From assembly GCA_964389685.1 (NCBI GenBank), contig CAYMFM010000005.1:1-64000 (forward strand): a stretch of DNA of 64,000 nt. The letters are read 5' to 3'. Below are positions 54,058 to 63,828 of this stretch, piece by piece. The translations under genes were made by a program, and so were the position numbers. Origin of the DNA: G020353115 sp964389685 (GTDB lineage Bacteria > Bacteroidota > Bacteroidia > Bacteroidales > VadinHA17). How positions within the stretch are numbered: the stretch's first letter is position 1; every line of letters starts with the position of its first letter. The notes beneath the pieces were generated by a model. It was given only the letters and a program-made list of their open reading frames with translations, was not told where the DNA came from and did not search any database.

Positions 54058-54110
54058 CTCCTGTTTTATTTGCTGCAATAATCAGCAATTAATTCAGGAG
54101 TTTTTTATTT
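54058..54110 (+). terminator. Rho-independent-like terminator after rpmA
   Basis: ACTCCTG (54058-54064) and CAGGAGT (54096-54102) form a 7-bp stem, followed by TTTTTATTTTT. The loop is long at 31 bases and contains further partial pairing (TTGCTG/CAGCAA). Confidence 0.65.
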
Positions 54111-54204
54111 TTACATAGTGAAGTCCGTACCTGCCGGAAAAGCAATTCCCGGGATATGGATTTTCATCAAGAAATCAGTATTTCCAAACCGAAATAGCTT
54201 AAAA

Positions 54205-55479
54205 ATGCTTACCCTAAAACAGATTGAAGAGAATCAGCAGTTCATCATTGATCGCCTTGCCGTGAAAAAATTCGACGCAAAAAAGATCATTGGGGATCTT
54301 CTTGCTAAGGATAAACAACGACGTGCCAACCAGCAAATCTTAGAGAGTAAGCAAGCTGAAATAAATACCATATCAAAAGAAATTGGGAAACTGATTGGTG
54401 AGGGAAAAACCGGAGAGGCGAATGAAATAAAAGAGAAAACATCACAGATGAAAGATGAGATCAAGTTGCTTCATCAGGAGGTGGCGGTTGCAGAAAAGGA
54501 GATCCAGGAGATGCTTTTGCAAATTCCTAACGTTCCTCATCCCCTGGTACCTTCCGGAGAGGGTGAGAAGGACAACCAGGTGGTCAAAAGCGGAGGAGAC
54601 ATTCCCGTTTTGCCGGAGAATGCTTTGCCCCACTGGGATCTGGCAGCAAAATATGATATCATTGACTTCGATCTGGGAAACAAATTAACGGGAGCCGGGT
54701 TCCCCGTTTATAAAGGAAAAGGGGCGAAACTTCAGAGAGCACTGATCAACTATTTCCTGGACGAAGCGGAGAAGGCAGGATACACCGAAGTCCTGCCTCC
54801 AATCCTTGTCAACGAGGACTCCGGGTTTGGCACCGGACAGCTTCCCGATAAGGAAGGGCAAATGTATCATGTTCCCTCAGAGAACTTTTACCTGATTCCA
54901 ACTGCTGAAGTCCCTGTAACCAATATATACCGGGATGTAATCCTTACCCCCGAAGATTTTCCGGTTAAAAATTGCGCTTATACTCCCTGTTTCAGAAGGG
55001 AAGCCGGTTCATATGGAAAAGATGTGCGCGGATTGAACCGACTGCACCAGTTTGATAAGGTCGAGATTGTTCAAATACAGCATCCGGACCTCTCCTACGA
55101 TACGCTGGAAGAGATGGTGCAACATGTTGAGGGACTTGTCCAAAGCCTCGGCCTTCCATACCGCATACAAATCCTTTGCGGAGGAGATATATCCTTCACT
55201 GCTGCATTAACCTATGACTTTGAAGTATTTGCAGCAGCACAGAAAAAATGGCTTGAAGTAAGCTCGGTATCCAATTTCGAATCCTTTCAGTCCTCCCGAA
55301 TGAAACTCAGGTTCAAGGAGAAGGGTGAAAAAAAGACGCAACTGGCACATACGTTGAACGGCAGTGCATTAGCCCTACCCAGGATCGTTGCCGCGATTTT
55401 GGAGAACAATCAAAGTGAGGAGGGGATCATTATCCCTGACGTATTGGTCCCTTATACCCACTTCAATCTGATCAGGTAA
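54205..55479 (+). CDS. serS: Seryl-tRNA synthetase
   Basis: 424 residues from the ATG at 54205 (MLTLKQIEENQQF); the 29 codons upstream lie near the terminator and do not look like SerRS. The N-terminal coiled-coil arm (about 30-105) binds the tRNA-Ser long arm. Class II motif 2 is CFRREAGSYGKDVRGLNRLHQFDKVE, and motif 3 is in HTLNGSALALPRIVAAILENNQ. It charges tRNA-Ser. Confidence 0.96.
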   Translation: MLTLKQIEENQQFIIDRLAVKKFDAKKIIGDLLAKDKQRRANQQILESKQAEINTISKEIGKLIGEGKTGEANEIKEKTSQMKDEIKLLHQEVAVAEKEIQEMLLQIPNVPHPLVPSGEGEKDNQVVKSGGDIPVLPENALPHWDLAAKYDIIDFDLGNKLTGAGFPVYKGKGAKLQRALINYFLDEAEKAGYTEVLPPILVNEDSGFGTGQLPDKEGQMYHVPSENFYLIPTAEVPVTNIYRDVILTPEDFPVKNCAYTPCFRREAGSYGKDVRGLNRLHQFDKVEIVQIQHPDLSYDTLEEMVQHVEGLVQSLGLPYRIQILCGGDISFTAALTYDFEVFAAAQKKWLEVSSVSNFESFQSSRMKLRFKEKGEKKTQLAHTLNGSALALPRIVAAILENNQSEEGIIIPDVLVPYTHFNLIR

Positions 55480-55542
55480 CAGAGGATTTCCATATCCTTT
55501 TGATATTTCGTAATATTACCGTTCAAACTCAGATCTTTGAAG

Positions 55543-56103
55543 ATGAAGAAGGCTAATTTGATGATCGGCCCATTGTTAATCCTGTTATTTATGCCTGCCT
55601 GTAATGAACCTGCTCCTTCTCAGTTGAGCCGCAGGGCTGATAGCCTCTTGCAGGAAGCGGATTCCCTCAACCATAAGATCATTGCAGCTAATCTCGACAG
55701 TATACATGATCTGTTTACCAAAATTTCTTCAGAGCATGCATTCCTGTCGGAAAATCTTGATAAATTTCCTGGCATGGATCTCAACAGAGAGCGGTACATG
55801 CAGTTAGATAGTGTCACCCTGATAATTGGATTCTGCCTGGATGCCTGTAATCATTTTTATTCTGAGCTTTCGGTTACGGAGAACCAGCTTGAGATGATTA
55901 TGGAAGAGATTAAAGAAGGTGAAATCCCGGACTCCACGCTCAGCAATAAAATGGAATGGGAATCGGTTTTGCTCGATGATTTGACCGAAAGGGTAATGCT
56001 TCGAATGGAATTATTGCAAACCCAGCTAAGTATTTACCGGGATATTCAGCCGGACATTGAGCATTATGTTGAACAACTTAGGATAAAACAACCCGTTGAA
56101 TAA
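55543..56103 (+). CDS. Lipoprotein of unknown function
   Basis: 186 residues from the ATG at 55543; an in-frame TTG two codons earlier is less likely. A lipoprotein signal (PLLILLFMPAC, Cys about 20) precedes a chain of mainly acidic, helical sequence with no known domain (RADSLLQEADSLNHKIIAANLDSI and similar heptad-like runs). Unknown role, probably in the periplasm. It precedes an EamA transporter by 30 bp. Confidence 0.65.
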   Translation: MKKANLMIGPLLILLFMPACNEPAPSQLSRRADSLLQEADSLNHKIIAANLDSIHDLFTKISSEHAFLSENLDKFPGMDLNRERYMQLDSVTLIIGFCLDACNHFYSELSVTENQLEMIMEEIKEGEIPDSTLSNKMEWESVLLDDLTERVMLRMELLQTQLSIYRDIQPDIEHYVEQLRIKQPVE

Positions 56104-56133
56104 AGCCCTTCCGCGACCCTTGATGAAGGAATA

Positions 56134-57021
56134 ATGAGTGATCAAAAGAAAGCATATCTCTATGCCGGCTTAGCCATTTTTTTCTGGTCTACTGTCGCTT
56201 CTGCATTTAAAATTGCATTACGGCATCTTGATTACCTCCACCTGCTGCTTTTTGCCTCCCTCACCTCAACATTTCTTCTATTCCTGATGCTTCTTGCCCA
56301 AAAAAAGATTCACATGGTCCTGAACTCCTCATTATCAGACATCAGCCGGTCCATGCTATTTGGCTTACTGAATCCTTTCCTCTATTACCTGATTCTCTTT
56401 AAAGCCTATTCCCTCCTTCCGGCACAAGTAGCACAGCCGTTGAACATGGTCTGGCCAATTGTCCTTGTTTTCCTTTCGGTTCCTCTGTTGAAGCATACGG
56501 TGAAAAAAAAGAGTTATCTGGCGCTGATTGTCAGTTTCATCGGTGTCTATTTCATCTCATCGCAGGGAACCTTCTTTCATCCGGGTAAATCGGATACGCT
56601 GGGGGTAATCCTGGCACTTGGCAGTTCCATTATCTGGTCCCTGTTTTTTATATACAACGTCAGAGATTCCCGCGAGGAAGTGGTGAAGCTGTTTTTGAAT
56701 TTCCTGTTTGCCACCCTCTACATTTTCTGTTTCATTTTCCTGTTTTCAGATTTTTCATTGCCCGGGCTCAAGGGATTACTTGCTGCTATCTACGCAGGAT
56801 GTTTCGAAATGGGCATAACTTTTGTATTGTGGTTAAAAGCGCTCAGGTTGACAAAATCAGCCGATCAAATCAGTAATTTTGTTTACCTGGCTCCATTTTT
56901 TTCTCTGATTTTTATTCACATCTTTGTCGGAGAAAACATATACAACACGACAGTAGTTGGTTTAATATTAATTGTTGGAGGAATAATTATCCAAAGAATC
57001 CGTTTTCCTGTAAAGCATTAA
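56134..57021 (+). CDS. EamA/DMT-type transporter
   Basis: A 295-residue membrane protein with ten predicted helices in two EamA repeats. Its N-terminus YAGLAIFFWSTVASAFKIAL and VAQPLNMVWPIVLVFLSVPLL are family-like. It is a drug/metabolite transporter; substrate cannot be inferred. The S41 protease gene starts 15 bp later. Confidence 0.86.
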   Translation: MSDQKKAYLYAGLAIFFWSTVASAFKIALRHLDYLHLLLFASLTSTFLLFLMLLAQKKIHMVLNSSLSDISRSMLFGLLNPFLYYLILFKAYSLLPAQVAQPLNMVWPIVLVFLSVPLLKHTVKKKSYLALIVSFIGVYFISSQGTFFHPGKSDTLGVILALGSSIIWSLFFIYNVRDSREEVVKLFLNFLFATLYIFCFIFLFSDFSLPGLKGLLAAIYAGCFEMGITFVLWLKALRLTKSADQISNFVYLAPFFSLIFIHIFVGENIYNTTVVGLILIVGGIIIQRIRFPVKH

Positions 57022-57036
57022 TCAAAGCATATAGAG

Positions 57037-58317
57037 ATGAAAAAAAATAGTATCGTGCGTGGTTTTTTGTTGATTATTATGCTCTCTTGCGCGTTCTTTC
57101 TTGCAGGTTGTGAGAAAGATAACGGGGATAACCTGAACAGCGATATTGATGCAAGAAATGAATTATACAATCTGATGAATGAATGGTATTACTGGTATGA
57201 TGTTATGCCTCAGGTTGATAAAGAGCTTTTTAAAGATCCATACAAACTGTTGGAAGCCATGCGCTACCTGCCGGATGACCATTACAGTTTTGTCGCACCG
57301 CGTGAGTACATTGAAAATATGCTGGAAGGAAAATACATCGGATATGGGTTCGCCCACAGGATAGATTCCGAGGGAAACTCCAGGATTCTTTATGTATTTA
57401 AGGATTCCCCATTGTATCCCCATGGAATTCGCAGGGGTTATATCATTACCAAAATAAATGGCATTACACTCGATGCAGGCAGCAATCTTTCAGCGCTGCT
57501 TGGTGCAAACGAAATAGGGATTACAAACACCATCGAATTCAAAAGCCTTACCGACTCTGTTTTCGAACTTATGGTGGCAAAGAAAGAGATACAGAAAAAC
57601 TCTGTTATCCATTACGACACCCTTGATGTGAATGGAAAAACCATCGGACATATGGTGTATGATGAGTTCATTCAACCATCCTATGATGAATTTGATGAAA
57701 CCTTTGCCTGGTTTAAGTCAGCCGGTGTTGAGGAGATGATCGTAGATCTCAGGTATAATCCCGGAGGGCTTACTGATGTATTGACATACCTGGCAAACCT
57801 GATCACCGGTCCAGAAACCGACGGGCAACTGTTTCTTTCATATCAGCACAATAATAAAAAAACGAATTATAACGTTAACATTCTCTTTGAACAACAAGCC
57901 AGTTCGGTGGATGTCAGCAGGGTGGTTTTTATCACCTCCCCGGGAACAGCCTCCGCCAGTGAAGCACTCATCAATTGCCTTTCTCCTTATATCGACGTAA
58001 AAACAGTTGGAGATTCAACCTACGGAAAACCGGTTGGGATGTACGTTTTTACTTATGGTGACTGGGCATTTCTACCCATCGTCTTCAAAATAGTGAATGC
58101 GAACGGGATGGGGGATTATTTTTTCGGTATTCCCGCTGACTGTGAATGCCCTGATGATATTACCAGGAGTTTCAATGATCGTGAGGAGGCTTGTTTGAAG
58201 GAAGCGCTCTATTATATTGAAAACGGCAGTTTTTCCGGCAGAAAGTATGCAAGAAGGTTCATTCCTGAGAAAAAGCCGGATTATAAGGACTTACTCAGGA
58301 AGAAATACCTTCAATAA
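57037..58317 (+). CDS. S41 family C-terminal processing peptidase, lipoprotein
   Basis: A 426-residue protein with lipobox LAGC (Cys25). A short N-terminal helical region, a PDZ-like segment (about 95-180, PLYPHGIRRGYIITKINGITL) and the S41 protease core follow. The likely nucleophile is S306 in GTASASEA (303-310) and the general base is K331 in YGKPVG. It cleaves C-terminal tails of periplasmic proteins. A stretch typical of S41A, VDLRYNPGGL, is at 237-245. Confidence 0.9.
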   Translation: MKKNSIVRGFLLIIMLSCAFFLAGCEKDNGDNLNSDIDARNELYNLMNEWYYWYDVMPQVDKELFKDPYKLLEAMRYLPDDHYSFVAPREYIENMLEGKYIGYGFAHRIDSEGNSRILYVFKDSPLYPHGIRRGYIITKINGITLDAGSNLSALLGANEIGITNTIEFKSLTDSVFELMVAKKEIQKNSVIHYDTLDVNGKTIGHMVYDEFIQPSYDEFDETFAWFKSAGVEEMIVDLRYNPGGLTDVLTYLANLITGPETDGQLFLSYQHNNKKTNYNVNILFEQQASSVDVSRVVFITSPGTASASEALINCLSPYIDVKTVGDSTYGKPVGMYVFTYGDWAFLPIVFKIVNANGMGDYFFGIPADCECPDDITRSFNDREEACLKEALYYIENGSFSGRKYARRFIPEKKPDYKDLLRKKYLQ

Positions 58318-58329
58318 CATCTGTTATCG

Positions 58330-58884
58330 TTGAACACAGAACGGATCATTTTAGGGATTGATCCGGGTACAACTGTAACCGGATATGGAATTATCAGGAC
58401 ATCTGGAAACAAAGCTGAGCTGATAACCCTGGGGGTAATTGAACTGCAGAAGGTCAACGATCACTATACCAAGCTGAAAATGATTTTTGACCGTGTTATT
58501 CAGCTCATTGATGAATACCATCCGGATGAGCTTGCCATTGAGGCACCTTTTTACGGCAAGAATGTTCAGTCCATGCTAAAACTTGGCAGGGCACAGGGAG
58601 CTGCTATTGCGGCTGCTTTATCCCGTTCAATTCCCATTTTTGAATATGCACCACGGAAAATCAAGCTGGCCATTACCGGAGTGGGAAGTGCTTCAAAGGA
58701 GCAGGTTGCCACGCTACTTCAAAAGATCCTCAATTTTCACGAGGATTCCCGCTTACTCGATGCCACGGATGGCCTGGCTGCTGCAGTCTGTCATTTCTTT
58801 CAGAAAACGGTCCCTTCCCGGGAAAAGGGGCATCACTCATGGAAAGAGTATATCCGGAAGAATCCCGGACGGTTAAAGAAGTAA
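58330..58884 (+). CDS. ruvC: Crossover junction endodeoxyribonuclease RuvC
   Basis: A 184-residue resolvase of Holliday junctions. The active-site acids are D11 (GIDPGTT), E71 (AIEAPFYG), D144 and D147 (LDATDGLA). The apparent start is TTG (TTG AAC ACA), since no in-frame ATG lies near the conserved GIDPG. It is 12 bp downstream of the S41 gene. Confidence 0.94.
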   Translation: MNTERIILGIDPGTTVTGYGIIRTSGNKAELITLGVIELQKVNDHYTKLKMIFDRVIQLIDEYHPDELAIEAPFYGKNVQSMLKLGRAQGAAIAAALSRSIPIFEYAPRKIKLAITGVGSASKEQVATLLQKILNFHEDSRLLDATDGLAAAVCHFFQKTVPSREKGHHSWKEYIRKNPGRLKK

Positions 58885-58936
58885 CCTGGAAAGCGGTTTT
58901 TTTTCTTACGGCAGAAAAATTGTCTTCCTGATCCGT

Positions 58937-59335
58937 TTATTCAGCAAGCGCATCCCTGATTTTTGCTGCAATTTCCTGAAACTCTTCCTGGCTCAGATTG
59001 AGCTTGGGTCTTGAAAAACTGATATCCGCTTCTGAATTTATCGGGATCAGGTGAATATGGGCATGAGGAACCTCCAGACCCAGAACAGCAACACCGATCC
59101 TTGCACACGGTATCACCTTTTCGATTGCCCCTGCAATCCTTTTTGAGAATATCGTCATTCCTGCAAGAAGTTCATCATCCAGATCGAACAGATAATCAAC
59201 CTCGTTTTTAGGAATAACCAGAGTATGACCTTTTGCCAGAGGATGGATATCTAAAAAAGCATAAAACTGCTCATCCTCAGCAATTTTATAGGAGGGTATC
59301 TCTCCCTGAACAATGTTAGTAAAGATGCTTGCCAT
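58937..59335 (-). CDS. HIT family nucleotide hydrolase
   Basis: A 132-residue HINT-like protein. The active-site motif HAHIHLIPI is H-x-H-x-H, and HTLVIPKNEVDYLFDLDD lies before it. It acts on nucleotide phosphoramidates or adenylates. It is 19 bp downstream of greA on the same strand. Confidence 0.93.
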   Translation of the reverse strand: MASIFTNIVQGEIPSYKIAEDEQFYAFLDIHPLAKGHTLVIPKNEVDYLFDLDDELLAGMTIFSKRIAGAIEKVIPCARIGVAVLGLEVPHAHIHLIPINSEADISFSRPKLNLSQEEFQEIAAKIRDALAE

Positions 59336-59354
59336 GGCTGGAATAATCGTTTAT

Positions 59355-59828
59355 TTATCTGGAAATACTAATAATTTCAAATGTCATCAATCCGGAAGGA
59401 ACATTAATCTCCACGATATCTCCAACTTTACGACCGAGCAGTCCTTTGGCGATGGGTGAAGTGACAGCCAGCTTGCCGGCTTTCAGATCGGCTTCCGATT
59501 CTGAAACCAGGAGGTATTCCATGACCAGGTTATTCACCAGGTTTTTGATCTTTACCTTATTAAGAATCTGCACTTTCGATGTATCGATCCGCGATTCATC
59601 AATAATCCTGGCTTTCGAGATCATCTCCTCAAGTCTGAATATCTTCATTTCAAGCATTCCCTGTGCCTCTTTAGCAGCGTGGTATTCGGCATTTTCAGCA
59701 AGGTCTCCTTTTTCCCGTGCGTCAGCAATCAATCGGGAAATGGCCGGACGTTCAACAGAGGTCAGGTAATCGAGCTCCTCTTTCAGTTTATCCAATCCCT
59801 CTTCTGTGATGTATGAAATCTCTGGCAT
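59355..59828 (-). CDS. greA: Transcription elongation factor GreA
   Basis: A 157-residue factor that stimulates transcript cleavage in stalled RNA polymerase. The N-terminal coiled coil has the conserved acidic tip DAREKGDLAENAEYHAAKE (about 41-59). The C-terminal domain ends in SPIAKGLLGRKVGDIVEINVP. Length is normal. Confidence 0.96.
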   Translation of the reverse strand: MPEISYITEEGLDKLKEELDYLTSVERPAISRLIADAREKGDLAENAEYHAAKEAQGMLEMKIFRLEEMISKARIIDESRIDTSKVQILNKVKIKNLVNNLVMEYLLVSESEADLKAGKLAVTSPIAKGLLGRKVGDIVEINVPSGLMTFEIISISR

Positions 59829-59896
59829 AGTAGTCTCTTCTGGTGAAACGATGTAAAAACAAAAAGAATTCCGACAATAGGAACTCTTTCACCCTG

Positions 59897-59904
59897 CAAA
59901 GGTA
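59897..59904 (-). promoter_or_regulatory. -7 box for greA-HIT
   Basis: TACCTTTG on the minus strand, 69 bp before the greA start. Confidence 0.5.
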
Positions 59905-59976
59905 AAAGAAATAAACAAATAACTAAACCTTAACAGCAGGAAAGTGAGTCAGGCAGGGAATTCCGGATAATCTTGG

Positions 59977-60453
59977 TCAGAACTCTTTTCTATTAATAAT
60001 TTCAGAAAGAATAACCGCCTTCTTCAGGTCAAATTCTTTTATGATTTTATCCAGTTCACTCTCTTCCTTGCTGGTGTCATAGGGTTTGGTCAAATCCTCG
60101 GATGGTTGATGTTCCTGATCATCTGTTATCATTTCCTCTTTGAATGTAATATCGATTCTTTCGTCGAGGGGAGATCCCTCATCAAAGGCAGAAACGCCCT
60201 CTTCAATGATCTTCTCCAGTTCGCTCTGCACCGGTGGTGTCTCGGGTGCAGTGATTGTCATCTGGTCGGACATTTCAGTGTCAGGTTCCCTGCTATCCTG
60301 CTCAAATAACTGAAATGGATCAAAACCATCTGTTTCCCCTTTTTGGGGCATTTGGGCTGCAGCTTCCTTTTTCCTTTTCCTCGCCACCGTGCTTATGATT
60401 AACACGATAACTACAAGAACGATATAAAATATTGTGCCAATGTTGTCTTCCAT
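59977..60453 (-). CDS. Membrane-anchored acidic protein
   Basis: A 158-residue protein with one N-terminal helix (about 7-23, IFYIVLVVIVLIISTVA), then RKRKK and a strongly acidic, low-complexity tail. No domain is recognised. It lies 2 bp downstream of a small basic protein gene, so the pair may be co-expressed. Confidence 0.6.
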   Translation of the reverse strand: MEDNIGTIFYIVLVVIVLIISTVARKRKKEAAAQMPQKGETDGFDPFQLFEQDSREPDTEMSDQMTITAPETPPVQSELEKIIEEGVSAFDEGSPLDERIDITFKEEMITDDQEHQPSEDLTKPYDTSKEESELDKIIKEFDLKKAVILSEIINRKEF

Positions 60454-60455
60454 AT

Positions 60456-60755
60456 TTACCTTCTCCTTTTTCTAAAAAGCCGTTTAAGAAATGGTTCTTT
60501 TTTTCTTTTGTTGTTTTTCTTTGCTTCTCTTGCTGACTGTTTCATTCGATCCTGAACCTCTTTTGTCTGAATTTTATACCGGTGTTTCAACTCTTTTTTG
60601 CGCGCTTTTTCATACGCATTATCTTGCTTCTTCTCTACTCTCTCCGTTTTTGTCACAGCTTTTCGGACCTTTCGTGAAGGCCGTTGAGCAGCCAACGCCA
60701 AGGGAATAATCAGAACGATCAATAACAACAGAAACCGTTTATGAATGATTTTCAT
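60456..60755 (-). CDS. Small basic secreted protein
   Basis: A 99-residue protein with a signal peptide (LLLLIVLIIPLALAAQ) followed by a very Lys/Arg-rich chain ending RKRRR. Charge is opposite to the acidic membrane protein encoded 2 bp downstream. No known domain. The start is divergent from the Rieske-like lipoprotein gene, with 30 bp between starts. Confidence 0.55.
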   Translation of the reverse strand: MKIIHKRFLLLLIVLIIPLALAAQRPSRKVRKAVTKTERVEKKQDNAYEKARKKELKHRYKIQTKEVQDRMKQSAREAKKNNKRKKEPFLKRLFRKRRR

Positions 60756-60785
60756 TATTTTTGTTCTTTAATTTTAGAACGCACG

Positions 60786-61262
60786 ATGGCTGTCATTATT
60801 ACCATATCAAAAATAAGAAATTTTTTTTTAATCCTTCTAATAAGTTCATTGCTGAACGCCTGTGAGGAGGAGAAACAAAAAATCATCCCCCAAACCTATG
60901 TGAATTTTTCCCTCCGGTTAGATGACCCGCAGTTCATCGCGTTAAACTCGGTCGGGAATGCCGTGGTTATCACCAGCAGCTACGACGGGAGCAATTCAGC
61001 CGGATACAATAACAACGGAATCATTCTTTACCGTGCATCACAAGATGAGTTTTATGCATTCGACCGGACCTGTACCTATGACGTTGAAAAAAGCATTGCA
61101 GTAGAGATCGATGAATCAGGGATTATGGCAGTGTGTCCGGAGTGTGGATCAACCTATGTGTTGCCAAATATCGGATTTCCCACGAAAGAGAGTCCTTCGA
61201 AATACGCACTTCATCACTACCAGACCAGTTTCGACGGTCTGTATGTGCATGTCTTCAACTAA
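60786..61262 (+). CDS. Rieske-like lipoprotein
   Basis: 158 residues from the ATG at 60786; the open frame 15 codons upstream would overlap a divergent gene. A lipobox (SSLLNAC) is at about 20-26. The C-terminal half has DRTCTYD and [10 protein letters not shown], in positions where Rieske proteins have C-x-H and C-x-x-H. Here they read C-x-Y and C-x-x-C. It may bind a metal other than a Rieske cluster. The stop overlaps that of ahcY. Confidence 0.6.
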   Translation: MAVIITISKIRNFFLILLISSLLNACEEEKQKIIPQTYVNFSLRLDDPQFIALNSVGNAVVITSSYDGSNSAGYNNNGIILYRASQDEFYAFDRTCTYDVEKSIAVEIDESGIMAVCPECGSTYVLPNIGFPTKESPSKYALHHYQTSFDGLYVHVFN

Positions 61263-62677
61263 TAACGGTAGTGATCCGGTTTGAACGGTCCGTTTACCGG
61301 TACACCGAGATATTCAGCCTGCTCCGGTGTTAGTTGGGTGAGTTTTACTCCGATCTGGTCGAGGTGCAACCGGGCTACTTCTTCATCCAGGTGTTTGGGT
61401 AACCGGTAGACATCGATCTCATAATCGTTGTTCCATAAATCAAGCTGAGCCAATGTCTGGTTTGAGAATGAATTACTCATAACAAAAGAGGGATGACCTG
61501 TAGCACATCCCAGGTTAACCAGTCGTCCTTCAGCAAGAATAAAGATGGAGTGTCCATCGGGAAACAGGTACTCATCGACCTGTGGTTTAACATTGATCTT
61601 CTTTATTCCCGGCAATTCTCCCAGCTTTTCAACCTGTATCTCATGGTCGAAATGACCAATATTGCATACAATGGACTGGTCCTTCATCCTTGCCATATGC
61701 TCAGCGGTTATTACATCTTTGTTACCGGTAGCCGTAACAAATATATTTCCCTCATCCAGGGTCTCTTCAAAGGTTTTCACTTCGTATCCTTCCATCGCTG
61801 CCTGGAGAGCACAAATGGGATCGATCTCGGTAACAATCACCCGTGCTCCATAGGATCTCATCGACTGGGCAGAACCCTTTCCAACATCACCATAACCACA
61901 TACCACCGCAACCTTTCCGGCAAGCATCACATCCGTGGCACGTTTAATTCCATCGGCCAAAGATTCCCGGCAACCATACAGGTTGTCAAATTTGGATTTG
62001 GTAACTGAATCGTTCACATTGATGGCGGGGGCAAGAAGTTCCCCAACCTCCTTCATTTGATATAACCGGTGAACTCCCGTAGTGGTTTCTTCTGAGATCC
62101 CCTTCAGTTCATCTACGGCTCTGTGCCATTTCGTCGGATCATCATCAAGCAGGGTTTTCAACCGCCTGATAACCACAGCCTCCTCTGTGCTGGATGGTTT
62201 TCGCTTCAGGAATTCCGGGTCCACTTCCGCTTTATATCCATGATGCAACATGAGTGTGGCATCACCTCCATCATCCACAATCAGGTTTGGTCCTTTGCCT
62301 CCCGGGAAAGAAAGAGCCTGAGCAGTGCACCACCAATACTCCTCCAGGGTTTCACCTTTCCAGGCAAATACCGGAATCCCCATTTTGGCAACTGCAGCAG
62401 CTGCATGATCCTGGGTTGAAAAAATATTACAGCTTGCCCATCTGACATCAGCACCCAATTCCACAAACGTTTTTATCAATACGGCGGTCTGTATTGTCAT
62501 ATGCAGGGACCCTGTGATCCGGGCACCCTTCAGGGGTTTGGAGGCGGAGTATTTCTGCCGGATAGAGAGTAATCCGGGCATCTCCTTTTCCGCTATCTCA
62601 ATCTCCTTAAATCCCCAATCAGCAAGGCTGATGTCCTTGATCTTATAAGGTATACTTTCCACTGATGTTGTTTCCAT
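61259..62677 (-). CDS. ahcY: Adenosylhomocysteinase
   Basis: 472 residues from the ATG at 62677 ([15 protein letters not shown]); the frame extends 19 codons upstream past the -7 box (62698-62705) and that part is not kept. It splits S-adenosylhomocysteine into adenosine and homocysteine, clearing the product of methyl transfer. NAD-binding [20 protein letters not shown] and the substrate region [20 protein letters not shown] are intact. It carries the C-terminal KPDHYRY tail of the family. Confidence 0.97.
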   Translation of the reverse strand: METTSVESIPYKIKDISLADWGFKEIEIAEKEMPGLLSIRQKYSASKPLKGARITGSLHMTIQTAVLIKTFVELGADVRWASCNIFSTQDHAAAAVAKMGIPVFAWKGETLEEYWWCTAQALSFPGGKGPNLIVDDGGDATLMLHHGYKAEVDPEFLKRKPSSTEEAVVIRRLKTLLDDDPTKWHRAVDELKGISEETTTGVHRLYQMKEVGELLAPAINVNDSVTKSKFDNLYGCRESLADGIKRATDVMLAGKVAVVCGYGDVGKGSAQSMRSYGARVIVTEIDPICALQAAMEGYEVKTFEETLDEGNIFVTATGNKDVITAEHMARMKDQSIVCNIGHFDHEIQVEKLGELPGIKKINVKPQVDEYLFPDGHSIFILAEGRLVNLGCATGHPSFVMSNSFSNQTLAQLDLWNNDYEIDVYRLPKHLDEEVARLHLDQIGVKLTQLTPEQAEYLGVPVNGPFKPDHYRY

Positions 62678-62697
62678 TTTTGTGATTATTTGCCCGA

Positions 62698-62705
62698 CAA
62701 AGGTA
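62698..62705 (-). promoter_or_regulatory. -7 box for ahcY
   Basis: TACCTTTG on the minus strand, 20 bp before the chosen ahcY start. No S-adenosylhomocysteine riboswitch is recognised and there is little room for one. Confidence 0.6.
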
Positions 62706-62777
62706 ATAAATATAAGGTAAATATACCCAAACACAAGGTAAAAGGGGAGGGATTGCTACGCACAATCCCAAAACAGA

Positions 62778-63716
62778 TTATCCTTCTGCAGAGAGGATAT
62801 CCTGGGCTATAGTTTTATCCCTTTTTAATTGCTCAACAAGATGTTCCACGCTGGAAAATTTCACCTCATCCCTGATCCTGCCGACAAAACGGACCTGTAC
62901 ATCCTTTCCATAGATCTGGTGTTGGAAATCAAAAATATGAACTTCAATACTTTTTCCATTCTCTCCATTACTAAGGGTAGGACGTAAACCGATATTTAAC
63001 ATGCCGTTTAAGGTATTGTCACCCAGGTTAACATACACAGCATAAACCCCATCTTTGGGTATCAGTTTATACCGTTCCTTCGGCAAAACATTGGCTGTAG
63101 GAAAACCAAGGGACCTGCCAATTTTTTTCCCTCCGATGATGGTTCCGTTAAGGGAATAATGATATCCCAGCAACCGGTTTGCAAGAAGGATATCACCTGA
63201 ATTCAACGCTTCCCGAATACGGGTTGAACTCACGTTTTGATTACCCACCACCCGGGCGTCAACCTGTTCAACCTCAATCTTGTATTTGCCAGCCAGGGAT
63301 TTGAGGGTTTCAAAACTCCCCTCGCGGTTTTTTCCGAAATGGTGATTAAAACCGACAATCAGATGCTTTGCCTTCACCTTCCCAACAATGATCTCTTTAA
63401 TGAACTTTTCGGAAGAATAGTTACTCAATTCCCGGGTAAAGGGAACAATGATAAAATGATCCACTCCCTTTTTATCAAACAACTCTCGTTTCTCCCTCAG
63501 GGTGCTTAAATATTTCAAACCTGCTCCTTCCGGAGTTAAAAACAGCCTTGGGTGCGGCCAGAATGTAACCACGACACCTTCGCCTTTCTTTTCCCTTGCC
63601 ACATCAAGCAACCTGCGAATTATTGCATCATGACCACAATGAACACCATCAAAAACACCAATAGTTACTACTGCATTAGGAATAGTCAGCTTCTCCAGAT
63701 CTTTATGTATTTCCAC
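62778..63716 (-). CDS. ribF: Riboflavin kinase / FAD synthetase
   Basis: A 312-residue bifunctional enzyme making FMN and then FAD. The N-terminal FAD synthetase domain has VTIGVFDGVHCGHDAII (16-32) and FNHHFGKNREG. The C-terminal kinase has GRSLGFPTANVLP and GVYAVYV. Length is normal. Confidence 0.95.
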   Translation of the reverse strand: MEIHKDLEKLTIPNAVVTIGVFDGVHCGHDAIIRRLLDVAREKKGEGVVVTFWPHPRLFLTPEGAGLKYLSTLREKRELFDKKGVDHFIIVPFTRELSNYSSEKFIKEIIVGKVKAKHLIVGFNHHFGKNREGSFETLKSLAGKYKIEVEQVDARVVGNQNVSSTRIREALNSGDILLANRLLGYHYSLNGTIIGGKKIGRSLGFPTANVLPKERYKLIPKDGVYAVYVNLGDNTLNGMLNIGLRPTLSNGENGKSIEVHIFDFQHQIYGKDVQVRFVGRIRDEVKFSSVEHLVEQLKRDKTIAQDILSAEG

Positions 63717-63792
63717 GTGTCGTTATTATAAAATAAATGGTGCACAAAATTAGAATAAAGGTTGTCAAAAAAAAATTGATTAAGAAAAACGA

Positions 63793-63800
63793 TACCTTTG
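63793..63800 (+). promoter_or_regulatory. -7 box for glgB
   Basis: TACCTTTG, 28 bp before the ATG at 63829. Confidence 0.55.
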
Positions 63801-63828
63801 TTTTCTGATACCAGACATAATCTCATCG

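Noticed and set aside
62678..62734. 19-codon upstream extension of ahcY
   Set aside because: It reads through the probable -7 box at 62698-62705, and the shorter start gives the usual family length.
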